64,000 bases of DNA from Balanoglossus misakiensis. Taxonomy: Eukaryota > Hemichordata. The stretch is taken from positions 4,774,001-4,838,000 of the forward strand of contig CM082589.2 of the NCBI GenBank assembly GCA_040954595.2, in the 5' to 3' direction. This document shows, piece after piece, positions 1-9,300 of the stretch. The position numbers were made by a program, and so were the translations under genes. Below the pieces are notes generated by a model. It ran no database searches. It saw nothing but the letters and a program-made list of their open reading frames with translations, and was not told the DNA's origin. Positions within the stretch are counted from its first letter, which is position 1. Each line of letters opens with the position of its first letter.

Positions 1-54
1 GACGATTATCAATGCACGTTGCGTTGTTCCAACACGGGTTGGGTTGACAGTCAT
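1..54 (-). other. Start of an EGF-like domain exon (cut by the window edge)
   Basis: After the acceptor CTACCAG, the phase 1 reading gives D-DCQPNPCWNNATCIDN. The spacing C-x4-C-x5-C is that of an EGF-like domain, and the initial Asp-Asp could fit a calcium-binding subtype, but the part that would decide this is missing. Confidence 0.8.
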
Positions 55-3000
55 CTGGTAGATGTAGAGAAATTTTAAAATGTAAATGTCGTGTAGTCAT
101 GCAGAGTCGGGAGGGACTGGGCGTGGACCAATGTTTTGCTGTCGACCGCCAACTACGACCATTTTGTAAAAATCATGTAAGCTTTTGTTTTTAATGCTGA
201 GTTAACGTTGAGCAGGTCTGCCAGCAGAAAAAAGTGGAAATCACAAATACTTACCTTTACACCCGTATACTTCAAGCCGCATGCAAGGATGTGACTGGGC
301 GCCAACAGCATGCACCCGTATCCACTGCGCATGTACAGGTGGCGAGAGTTCATTCTTCACTTCTGTGTTTTTATCAACATTTGCTTTGAAAACCTAAAGC
401 CGAAACATTTATAAGTTTTAAAAAAATATTCAACTAATCCAAAGCTTAAAATCGGGACTATTTTGCCAAAAGCGACCTTTAGTGGAAGCTGGATTCATTG
501 ATTGTTTTTTAACATTTAGTAAATTATTAATGAATACAATCACAATACTTCGGACGCTGCTCGGATAGTCGTGGCAGGGGCTTGATATATAATTACGTGT
601 GCGTAACTAAAACTTGAACATGCAAACCTTTCCTTCGCATCGTTAATACTTTCAAAAAAATTCGAGAGCCAAAGTTTCAAGAAAATATGAAAATATATAA
701 AAACGACAGACGAAACGTCCTTTTGAGCCATTTATTGATCTGTTGATATCGATCTGCTTCAAACACTTCCTCTTGTCAAAGGCTTCTTATCTGTGCGCTA
801 GTCATAAGGGAATTTTGAATTCTGTCGTTTTCTTACCATACATTTACCCATTTTTACCAAATTAGAAAAGAATACGCCTGTCTTTCCGTACCTTTCTCTC
901 GCCGTTCTCAGTATACTCGTTCCAGGGCCCGCTGTCGCTGACGTTGCTGTACGTCACGTAGTACTCGGTCACGTAGATGTCATCCAGGTCTTCGTGGTCA
1001 AATCCCTGCGTTCCAATGTCATGGACGTATTTCAGTTCCCCCATATCGACCTAGAAACAATCACAAGTTAATTAAGAAAAATATTGAGATGTTTTGTTGA
1101 GGTCACACCAATAACACTTGTCAGGTGAATATTCATTCAGTCAGTCGTTCATTCATCCATCCGTCCATTAATATGCCCAATCCAACCAATCAACCATCCA
1201 CCCACTCTACCATCCAACCCAAAACCCATATATCTAAGCCAGACAGCCATTCATCTATTTTACTTATTTATTTGTTTGACCTTATTTTTGCAAGTACAAG
1301 AACAAGCAAATTATCCCAACCCCACCCCTCCCCCACCAATATCGTTATTCCAACATTCGTATGTGCCCCAATGATTTTCCTCCGCCACTAGAATTAAGCT
1401 TCCCCTATATATAATCATATGTTGCAGTCTCACCTGCACCCATTCTTCAAAGTCAGCGATATCGACCAACTCCTCCGAACACCAAGCGCCGGCCGAATTC
1501 AGTCGCACGTGGGCTTTCGAGATTCCGATTGGCCCTCTCTCCATGTCCCCCAGAAATGACGACATCGATATGTCGTCCAATGGGATTGTGCCGTCGCCGA
1601 TGCCCACGGCTGGTCTGGAGCATTCACCTGTAACCATGGCGACACGTGAATGTGTTTAGAGAGAGAGAGAAAGAGTAGCATGATTCATTTGGGATTCAGA
1701 CTGCAGACACCATCTGTATCATTCCCTTTGTAAACATCCAATTATCACCAATATGTAATAACTATTTACCTCAGTTATATTGTACCACTTTATTTTACGA
1801 GACTCGAGTATCTTCAAATATTTGTTTTCTGGTGTTGGGCGGAGATCGAGTGACCATTCTCGCCGCTTTTCACGCGTTATTAATGATTTTATAAATGTAC
1901 ATGTTTAAGTCAATACCATGATCAAATGAGTGTTTGAATATCAGAATGTAAACATTGTATTCATCGCCATCAGCTTGTAAATTGACTTTTGGGGGACGAT
2001 AACTGCGTGCGACTTATTAATCTGGGAATCGCGTATTCGGTTTATATATACGTGTTTTTTAAAATCTTGTATGTCGTACATGTAATTTATTTGACAGAAA
2101 CATTATTTTTCCAGTTCCTTTGGCTCAAATGTGGATATAATTATCATGGCGATGCATTTCCCCCACCGAACGCTTTTGCATGGCTTTCAGTTCTCAGAAA
2201 CAGGAAGCAATTGTTTGCCATGTCGTGTAGTTTTTTCTTCGTAGCGAGATGACAACAACGACAGCAGGATAGCACTTGCCTATAATTCTTTGATAGTAAT
2301 TGAAATCGGTGTCTTCATGGAGACTGACGTCCAAACTCTGGAAGGTGTTGGAACTCAGGTAGCAGGTGTCAGTGCGCATGTCATAGTCAAACGAGCGACA
2401 AGCGAAGGAATACTCGACTCGACACTCAAACGCACAATCCTCTTCGCTGATGTCGTTCAGTGTGCGGTTGTAATCCCGTAATGCATGGTACGGGGTCTTG
2501 TCATAGTAACTGAACGGATAAACTAAAGAGATAAAAATATAGATATAGATAGATAAAACTTAGACACTGGAGAAGAATATCTGGGTGTGTTCGCGTTGGT
2601 CTGAACTATGGATATAGTTTGACAGATATATTTCGATTACATGGCGTGTAAACTTTACAGTTTGAAAATGCAATATTAACCAGTATGTCCACCAAATGTT
2701 AACGCCATTTACGTCAATTTCACCATATTGTTCTTAATTTCAACTTAATATTTTTAATGTGAGTATGACTACAGCATTTACTTACCTGCAGATTCGACTG
2801 CGATGTTCCCGACTAGTCCACATACCTAATGTGAAAAATAAAATTTATGCATGAAGGACGATACGACTGAAAACATTAACGAACACGTTAATAAACACCC
2901 ATGCCTGCATCCATTTGTGTTCTTTTTTATTTTGAGAAAACTTCCATAACTTAAGCTTTCCTGTATTTCAACAGGTTTTCGCAAACTGCACACTTAAATT

Positions 3001-3143
3001 TTGTTTGTCTGCTCGGAATTATTGATTTTTCCTTTAGATGCGAATACGATCGGGGCATTTTTTCGAGCCTAAAAATTATCGGTTCTCTCGTCAATACTCA
3101 CCCAGGAGACGATCACAGCCTTGCAGAAGACACTCAACGCCAT
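1..3143 (-). CDS. Secreted or surface protein, PAN/apple - F5/8 type C - EGF (5' part; runs off left edge)
   Basis: Coding exons on the minus strand: 3143-3102, 2825-2786, 2522-2280, 1627-1434, 1050-892, 393-255 and 54-1 (incomplete). Frame closes at every join, giving 290 visible residues. The order is signal peptide about 1-27, PAN/apple about 28-108, F5/8 type C about 110-272, then an EGF-like domain from 274. An in-frame TGA lies four codons upstream of the ATG, fixing the start. PAN domains bind protein or carbohydrate; F5/8 type C (discoidin) domains bind phospholipid, glycan or collagen. The combination suggests extracellular adhesion or recognition, but the specific role is unknown. 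More domains, and perhaps a membrane anchor, lie beyond base 1. One intron uses a GC donor. The gene lies 1.3 kb downstream of the SRCR receptor on the same strand. Confidence 0.9.
255..393 (-). other. FA58C (discoidin) domain, exon 3 of 3
   Basis: It begins VFKANVDKNTEVKN (family 'F.GN.D..T.V.N'), then AQWIRVHA and CMRLEVYGC, ending with the last invariant cysteine (C271). The start is phase 0 and the end phase 1, with donor GTAAGT. With the two preceding exons this completes one FA58C domain of about 160 residues. Confidence 0.94.
892..1050 (-). other. FA58C (discoidin) domain, exon 2 of 3
   Basis: This phase 0-0 exon of 159 nt completes WVQ|VDMGELKYV, the hallmark W-x-Q-V-D-L strand, and then IGTQGF, VTEYYVTYS and WNEY. 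All are standard FA58C signature positions. A sequon lies at NVS. The donor is GTACGG. Confidence 0.94.
1129..1226. repeat. Degenerate tetranucleotide repeat in an FA58C intron
   Basis: The stretch is made of imperfect ATTC, CATC and CAAC units. It lies in the intron between FA58C exons 1 and 2 and has no coding role in the gene model. Confidence 0.6.
1434..1627 (-). other. FA58C (discoidin) domain, exon 1 of 3
   Basis: It begins with the first invariant cysteine (ECSRPAVGIGDG, C111), continues into SMSSF, and ends at the EEWVQ motif followed by donor GTGAGA. The start is phase 1 and the end phase 0. It matches the family start 'C..P.G...G.I.D..I.AS'. Confidence 0.93.
2280..2522 (-). other. 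Exon encoding a PAN/apple domain
   Basis: This phase 1-1 exon of 243 nt carries the PAN core: EEDCAFEC, then FACRSFDYD, then TCYLSS (C57, C61, C69, C81). An N-glycosylation sequon is present at N46 (NRT). The downstream splice donor reads GCAAGT, so the following intron is of the GC-AG class. Confidence 0.9.
2786..3143 (-). other. Exons 1-2 of the PAN/FA58C gene: signal peptide
   Basis: Exon 1 (3143-3102) encodes 14 residues starting MALSVFCKAVIVSW and ends phase 0 at GTGAGT. Exon 2 (2825-2786) adds VCGLVGNIAVESA plus one base and ends at GTAAGT. Joined, they form a hydrophobic signal with an Ala-x-x-x-Ala-type end, split by an intron of about 280 nt. Confidence 0.8.
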
Positions 3144-4476
3144 TCTGGAGTGTCACTACAGCACATGTACGCTTCGGGCAAGTGACGAGACCGCCAATGT
3201 CCCTGAGACGAGCGTGGTGGCTTGGTTTCTCGTTGCCGTCTTCTAAGTTCTTTTGTGCGGATTGCGCTGGACAAAGTGTTGAGTTGCGTAATTTAATCAA
3301 TAACCTGATTGATTTATTCTTCCCCCTTCACAATCCAAAGTTGGCGAAAAACAGAACGTGAATGTCACTTAAAAGTATACTAAAGTTAAACAACAGTCTC
3401 TTTGGAAACATCTATGTATTTCACCGTTCATATCTTGGGGAAAAGCGTTCGAGCCTTAGATGTTTAAGATTTTGTATGCGTAAAACTAATCGATAGAGGA
3501 CCGCTTTCTATTGTAACCCGGGGATTTTCTTATTCTTCAGTCATTTTTGGAGACAATGAGGTGTTAGCGGCCATTTTGAAAATCAATATAGCGTCATTGA
3601 AAAATGGTGGACTATATGACAACGTCTGATTCTTTGACGTCATTAATTTCCAATTGACCAAAAATCCTAATTTTTGTTATTTGTTATAAAACAGACACAC
3701 GGAACCATCGCCTTATCGCAGATGGCTAACATCTGAACCTCTTCTAACACTTTTAGACCAAATAATACTCGTTGGTGTCAACGTGAGTACATGTGTGTAC
3801 ATGTACTTGTATTCTGGTCGTCGTGGATGAGAACGCCCTCCCACGACCACTGTAATCAGAGGGGCTGGTCGGAGCTCGTGAATATATCTGGTGAAGCAAT
3901 GATTGGTATTACCGTTTCTCTTTAGTTCAAAGAAAGACAGGACCAACAAATTTATTTTATTGTTCTGTGAATCTGATTAACACGTTCTATTTCTCTATAA
4001 AATGCCAATTTTACAAACAATAACTACACAATGTATGATATTGATGATAACAGTCACTTGAACTTTTTCTAAAACCGACTCGCGGTCTGTGCATCTAGTA
4101 CAGTTAGAGGGTGAAAATGATGACAGCTAGGTGCTTATATCTAACAACACTCTCAGAAAACTCCCAGTGCTGTGTTTTCCAGGAATTTGAAGGATTCTTA
4201 TTATTATGCATGGTTGCACTTGATTTCATTTTACCGTTGAGCCCGGAAAAGGTTTGCACGAACGGATTTAACACATTCACAAATAAGATTGCATAAGTAC
4301 AAGCATAATCATGCTGAAGATTGGATTTTTTCCTACTTCATAATCATCAGAAGACGAAACCCCTCCAATCACTGTATATTTCTTTCAACATACGCCTCTG
4401 CCTCAATACTTCATCTTCAATTGTAAAATACAAAGCTCTGTGTTCTTGGCTGTTTGGTATCTCTCAAATCTCTCTA
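3144..4476. other. Intergenic: 5' flank of the PAN/FA58C gene and 3' UTR of the SRCR receptor
   Basis: It contains the receptor's probable 3' UTR (4476 to about 3935) and the upstream region of the PAN/FA58C gene. I see no TATA box near 3143. Bases 3570-3670 contain GCGGCCATTTTG-type words common in dispersed repeats of marine invertebrates. No further gene was found. Confidence 0.5.
3951..3961 (-). terminator. Probable polyadenylation signal of the SRCR receptor gene
   Basis: Two overlapping AATAAA hexamers read on the minus strand at 3961-3956 and 3956-3951. They lie about 516-526 nt past the receptor stop codon and before the next gene. This would give a 3' UTR of roughly 0.55 kb. No downstream GU-rich element was confirmed. 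Confidence 0.45.
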
Positions 4477-4900
4477 TTAAGGCAACCCCTCATAAAGATT
4501 TTCATTTCGCATACTCCGGTCTTCTTTGCTTTTAGTTTTCAAGTCGTCGACGTCAACGTCCGTTGCCATGGCAGCTGCAGCCGCGCTGCTCACACGACTC
4601 TCCGACCGCAGGGGCGTGTAGTTGTTGGGTTCCTGGCCCGTGATTGGCTGATAGCCTGTGTCCGTCGCACGGGTGACGCTGAGTCCGTGTTCACCAATTT
4701 CCTCGTAAATGGATTCTTCGTTTGCGTTGAAATCTCCCGGCGTCGTCGCCGTCGCCGCCGCTCCCTGATCCGCGACACCCTGGTCTCCGCCGCCGCGGTG
4801 GCGCGCATGCTCGATGATGCCAACATCTATGTACGCTTCGTTGCTGATATGTCGTACTTTGTATTCCGCGTCTTTGCCATGGTTACGGCTACCGGTTTTC
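4477..4900 (-). other. Terminal exon: cytosolic tail with ITAM and further tyrosine motifs
   Basis: It encodes residues 328-467 and ends in TAA at 4477-4479. Tyrosine motifs are Y350 IDV, Y392 EEI, Y410 QPI, Y421 TPL and Y463 EGL. Y410 and Y421 give D-x-x-YxxI-x7-YxxL, the ITAM form. S390-I-Y392-E-E-I fits the ITIM form, and pYEEI is the classic high-affinity Src-SH2 ligand. The middle is low-complexity Ala/Thr from GCG/ACG codons. A 205-residue ORF on the opposite strand here is only the shadow of this exon. Confidence 0.9.
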
Positions 4901-7900
4901 CTGCAAACACGACACAGTCGTTTAATATAGGAAATTAAATGTGATTGCTGACATCGTTTTTCAACTCCTGTTTTGGTTTTGGGCTCGGAGGGGTGGAGAA
5001 AGACGCCAGGAATAAAATGACAGACAAACGGCGCATTGGCAGAGACAGATCTAGAACAGCAGAGATAGAGAGAAAGGGGAACGAGAGATACATAGACAGA
5101 ACAAAGGAGCAAGGCATACACACCCTCTTGGGAGACCCATATGATTATTATGTGCCTTATAAAAATAAAATGCCTATCTCTAGAGACAAAAACATGTAAA
5201 GGCAAAACAACCGAGAAAGGTCTCAGACACAAACACGTCTGCTGTAAACACGTAGATCTCAGACAGTGCAACAAAGATTGCTTTTTTCAGATCAACAGAT
5301 CATCGACAGCTGCTCAGATATGGCGCGTACACCAGACACCGACTGCGTGCGTCAATGAGACGTTTTCAGGATGCTATGATCAATATCCGACGACTGCCGT
5401 TCAACGGATTTGAAAAAAATAAACCTGTTAGCACAAACTCAGACAAGCCGAGGGGAAGAAGCGTAAAATATTGATCACTGGCGGCGCGGCATGACGTCAG
5501 AATGACCAGTGAACCTTTCTCTCTCATCGCCGATGACAAGTATCTCCCATCACGTTCAATTTTAAACGGAAATTTAAAATCAGTGTGTTATGTGCGAAGT
5601 ATAAAAGGGGTTTATCACGTGATGTTTTTCACGTTTGTTCGAATCCCTCTGTTCTTAACATGCGCAAAGTGTTCTCATTTCAAGTTTACGACAGAAGTTT
5701 GAAATACATGTAAATGTACTATTAGGCGATCTCTGTAGCTTTGGTAACGATTTCACAAAGAAATGATATCTTAACAATTCGTTTTATGACAATCCTTCGC
5801 TGACTTGCTTTAATTTTAACAGATGTCACATTATCATGGTCTTACCTTTTCTTGAAAATTACCATGACAACAAGTATGGCCGCTATCATCAATAATATAA
5901 CGCCAGCCACACAGACCCCGATGAGCACCTCTGCAAGAAAAAAAAAAGAAACATGCTGGTATTCATAAAAAAATACTCGTCCCATGTAACAAATAAACAA
6001 ATAAATAAATAATCAAACACGCCAGAAAGGCACTCACTACTTGGACCATTCGAAGGACTTGATTGGCTTTCACTACTTTTTCCATCCAATCCCATGACCG
6101 GATTCAAAAACCTAGTGACAAAGTCGGTTGTTTCATCAACAGCTGCAATTCCAGGCGTCGTGACCTGTTGCACTGTAAACATGAAGAAAATACAACATGT
6201 TGGCCATGATGTTCATTGTTCATGACGACAGACAATTTGCTCGTTTCAGATGTCGTGACAAGGCGCCTGTTAATGTTAAAAAATACATGTCGATCATGTT
6301 TGATGTTTGCTTTGTAATTAGCTGATACAATTTTCAACATGCCACATAAAGACGTGCGTGTTGTAGGCACGGGAATGGATTTTTGAGTTCCCTTCCAAGA
6401 AAGCGATGGCAAAGAACAAAACATGTACAGTTATTAATGTCCTGCGTGTAAGAGAAGCCACTGTGGTATCTCGTTTTATATGAGACACGATTTCGAAATA
6501 TTCGTTTTCCGAGGAAGGAACTACCGCATGCGTGCATGCATGCATATAAACAAAGGCAACTCACTTTCACATCGAGGCTCACTTCCGCTCCACTCGCCGT
6601 CCACCTGACAAATTCGCCATGATACGCTGACCATGCTGTACCCCTCGACGCATGAGTAGGTCTTATTCGCTCCAATGGTGTTATCTGCTGACGTTTGGTA
6701 TCCGTTGATTGGGTCGCCTGGATCGCCGCAGGAGGTGGGTAAATCAGAGGCTTTAGAAGGAGAACGAATTTGTTAGGATAGAAGTAAGGGTCTTGAAAGT
6801 TTTATCGGGCAGGTACATGTATACAATGTACTGGTGTCTCGGTCTCACACACAACGAACGCATTTTTTTCCGTTGGGAAATTTACGCTCTGACGCATTTA
6901 TTAGTAAATTACTCGACACACCCCTCTTCTATGGCAAGAAAATAACCCATTAATGGCCCTGGGCAATCCAATATAGCCCATTTTTATCACAAAACACGGG
7001 CGACGATTTGTGAGTGTGTGTACCCATGATTCCACTGTCCACATTGTAATGTCGAGCTTGTACTCACATACGCACTTTGGAAGATTCCCTGTCCAACTTC
7101 CATCTTCTTGACACCTTCTCTCCCCAGAACCTTCCAGAACGCCGTTGTCGCACAAGTACCTCACCTCACTACCGAGAGCGCGGTCGTTACCTAGCAGCCG
7201 TCCTCCAGCCGGTACCCCTGGATCGCCACATGCTTCAAGAAGAGAAGTAGACTTTGGTAAGACGCTCCAGCATAACATTGATGCCAGTGCTTTTAATTTT
7301 CCCTTCCCGTTTTCAATGCCTTTTATCTCGCTGTGAGCTCAAGGTGGTTTCATAATCTTGTGATCACTGAGAAGCATGTACGTGTATCCGCTTGCTTTAA
7401 CAATTGTAGAAAGTCTTTATTTGTAAGTTTAGTTCACTGGGTGCACGCTAGTTTAAGCTATACGGAAAAGACAGAAATGTGAATACGATAATGTCACTTT
7501 CCTATCTTCACAATCGAAGTCTACACGCAGTTATGCTTCCTGGCTTTTCACTTCGTAACTCGACAAAGCACGACAGCTTTGAAAATGGAGATTTTGGAAA
7601 TGGCGAGTCGAGCGAGCATATCAGTAGCCCTACGGTGCAGAACTCCATCGTCACTCAGGGACAACACGTTATCATTGATCTAACTCATAGCGTGTTTTGT
7701 ATATTGAAAAGTATTCTGCAAAGAGATACGTTTACAAATTGCATCTCATGGGACTCCAAAAAGAAACAGTATCAAGACAGTTATAAGTATATAATTGAAT
7801 ATAGAGCTTGGAGCAATGCGTCCATGCTCAGAGGAACGGATGAACATGTCGACGGGGATGTAAAATTACCCAGCGGGATAAATTCGTGGTTCGAGGGCAT

Positions 7901-9190
7901 CAACATTTGAAGAAGAAAAAAACATATATTCCTCCAGGAATTTCTGATACATGATCGACACCGGCAATTTGCACAACAGTGCGATAAAATGTTATCATTT
8001 CCCCCTAAAATTAAAGGAATTGGCAGAGACTCTTCCATTGCTCAAGGGAGAACATCTAATGCTGATAACATGTAATTTAAATGGCTGGTTATAAGGCGGT
8101 TGAATTTCATTTTATGATCATACATAGCGCATAGATAAGCATTGTATTTATAACACCCTTCTGAGTGTCTAGCTTATCATAATTGGGTCAACCAAGTAAC
8201 CGTCCTACTTCCATAAACTGATTTTAATATTCACCATTGCATTCGACACCGGCGTCTTGTTCATGTGAACATTCCCCGCCACTGCCACCATATGACCTCC
8301 ACGGGTCACCGTCGCAGTCGTTCAGGTCATCCTCCTCGCCGTCGCAGCGAAGATTTCGCAGCCAGATCCACCTGGGCACCGCCGTAGTGGGCCTGTAGTA
8401 GTTGCCATGGTGAATGGCGTGGACACCTTGGAAGCCCAGCTGGCGACAGGCCACGGCGCCATCTTGGATGTCGAAGTCGTGGTCGCAGATGGTGCCCCAC
8501 AGTCCCAGACCCATGTAACGGACTTCGAGTCGCCCTTCGAATCGAGTTTGTCCGTCTCTAAGCCGGATCCAGTGCCCTGTAGGTTTTGATGACAGAAAAG
8601 GTCATGTCGGCAAACATACTATCTATCTCTACCCGCATACCAGACTCTCTGTGCCTGCTAGCCTCCCTCCCCCAACTTGTGTGGTTGTATAATTCACGGC
8701 CCCTCTCTCGTGTCAGCAAATTGCATGTCACCTGTACATGTGCCCTTGTATATGAATATGATTATCCTTCAAGGCAGAACTGTGATTGAAACAAGTGCGT
8801 GTATATTTGCATCTCAATGAAAAACCTCGGATAATGCATCACGCGCATATAATATTCGGTTTAACTATTCAATCTTTGTCTGCATTAAGGTGCCCCTCCT
8901 CGTCAATTGGACTCATTGATTCTTAAATGAGGGCTAACGTATAGACAGGGTGTTACGAAAGATTCTTGTACCGTACGTACTATCTTGTGATGAACACATA
9001 TTATTAAGTTTCGGTAAATGTCGTCTGGAAGTATTAAAATGTCAATGAACCAAAACAAAGAAAGTGTTTTGACCGGCTACCTCATTACGTAATGGACCGA
9101 GCCGATGTCTATTGACATCCTACCTGTGGTGAGCCGCGCAAGCGTCAATACGAGACAGATCTTCACGTCAAAGCGCATAAACCCGCCCAT
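4477..9190 (-). CDS. SRCR-CCP-CCP single-pass receptor with ITAM-bearing tail, complete, 7 exons
   Basis: Exons on the minus strand, in order: 9190-9124, 8576-8235, 7232-7068, 6750-6565, 6172-6038, 5930-5846 and 4900-4477. They total 1404 nt, or 467 residues plus TAA. All joins are GT-AG and keep frame. Introns between extracellular modules and before the TM exon are phase 1; the TM/tail intron is phase 2. Layout: signal peptide about 1-22, SRCR about 26-136, CCP1 138-190, CCP2 199-252, Ser/Thr-rich stalk 254-299, TM about 300-324 followed by KKR, cytosolic tail 325-467. SRCR and CCP modules bind microbial surfaces, lipids or proteins in known families. The tail carries YIDV, YEEI, YQPI, YTPL and YEGL; YQPI and YTPL are seven residues apart with Asp at -3, which fits the ITAM consensus. 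I infer a pattern-recognition or cell-adhesion receptor signalling through Src/Syk-type kinases. The ligand is unknown. I recognise no one-to-one named orthologue. Confidence 0.9.
5846..5930 (-). other. Exon encoding the transmembrane helix
   Basis: It encodes about 25 uninterrupted hydrophobic residues (300-324, starting VLIGVCVAG) and then Lys-Lys-Arg, a stop-transfer signal consistent with type I topology. There is no charged residue inside the helix, so the receptor does not show the usual hallmark of pairing with a DAP12/FcR-gamma-type adaptor. The acceptor follows a long pyrimidine tract at 5931-5949. Confidence 0.92.
6038..6172 (-). other. Exon encoding the membrane-proximal stalk
   Basis: This phase 1-1 exon encodes 44 residues with no cysteine, rich in Ser, Thr, Pro and Gln near its end (SSESQSSPSNGPS). 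It sits between CCP2 and the membrane helix, as a flexible and perhaps O-glycosylated spacer would. The acceptor is TTTACAG at 6179-6173 and the donor GTGAGTG at 6037. Confidence 0.78.
6565..6750 (-). other. Exon encoding CCP/sushi domain 2
   Basis: This phase 1-1 exon of 186 nt encodes residues 193-253. The sushi cysteines are C199, C225, C239 and C252, with CGDPGDPINGY at the start and GEWSGSEPRC at the end. There is an N-glycosylation sequon at N220 (NKT). It is similar in plan to CCP1, so the two probably arose by module duplication. Confidence 0.92.
7068..7232 (-). other. Exon encoding CCP/sushi domain 1
   Basis: This phase 1-1 exon encodes residues 138-191. The four sushi cysteines are C138, C164, C177 and C190, with the GDPG start and the GSWTGNLPKC ending typical of complement control protein modules. 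The donor chosen is GTGAGT at 7067; an alternative GTATGT at 7071 would break phase. The domain is compact at about 53 residues. Confidence 0.9.
7233..8234 (-). other. Intron 2 of the SRCR receptor gene
   Basis: This intron of about 1.0 kb separates the SRCR and CCP1 exons. A 143-codon ORF on the plus strand (7479-7910) has no domain likeness and AT-rich, unbiased codons, so I do not call it. Nothing else is visible. Confidence 0.6.
8235..8576 (-). other. Exon encoding the SRCR domain (group A-like, 6 Cys)
   Basis: This single 342-nt phase 1-1 exon carries one scavenger receptor cysteine-rich domain. Hallmarks are RFEGRLEV, LWGTICDHDFD, VACRQLGF, the LRCDGEEDDLNDC segment and the HEQDAGVEC end. 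Six cysteines are present (residues 53, 66, 100, 110, 125, 135). The group B positions C1 and C4 are absent, with Phe35 at the C1 site, which is the group A pattern. Group A domains of vertebrates are usually split over two exons, whereas here one exon encodes the whole domain. Confidence 0.93.
9124..9190 (-). other. Coding exon 1 of the SRCR receptor: signal peptide
   Basis: It encodes 22 residues plus one base, starting MGGFMRFDVK. A hydrophobic core (ICLVLTLA) is followed by a small-residue end, LTTG, which is typical of a cleavable signal. The donor GTAGGA follows at 9123 and leaves phase 1, matching the next exon. A second ATG is in frame four codons on. An out-of-frame ATG overlaps just upstream inside a TGACGTCA palindrome. 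Confidence 0.82.
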
Positions 9191-9300
9191 GACGTCATCG
9201 GTGTATACGAAACCCCCTGGTAGAAGTCCCAGTAACCGAGTTTTTCCCAGATGTGTGAAAACTCAACCAATCCCCTGACACGCCAGCTAATATATATTCA
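9190..9300 (-). promoter_or_regulatory. Upstream region of the SRCR receptor, with CRE palindrome
   Basis: A perfect TGACGTCA (CRE/ATF type) occupies 9190-9197 and abuts the start codon. A CCAAT pentamer (plus strand) lies at 9267-9271 and a TATATA at 9291-9296. Their order is not canonical for minus-strand transcription, so the core promoter is not fixed. The CRE-like site would fall in the 5' UTR or proximal promoter. Confidence 0.3.

Noticed and set aside
4321-4938. 205-codon ORF on the plus strand with an Arg-rich run
   Set aside because: It lies antisense to the receptor tail exon, whose frame, splice acceptor and motifs are well supported. The Arg run is the complement of the GCG/ACG codons.
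5630-5660. GTTCGAATCC resembling a tRNA B box
   Set aside because: No A box or cloverleaf can be folded around it. A similar word at about 10098 fails in the same way.
7479-7910. 143-codon plus-strand ORF inside receptor intron 2
   Set aside because: Antisense to an intron, AT-rich codons, no domain.
1-9190. The possibility that the two left genes are a single large gene
   Set aside because: The receptor has a stop codon and paired polyadenylation hexamers, and the PAN/FA58C gene has its own start with an in-frame upstream stop and its own signal peptide.
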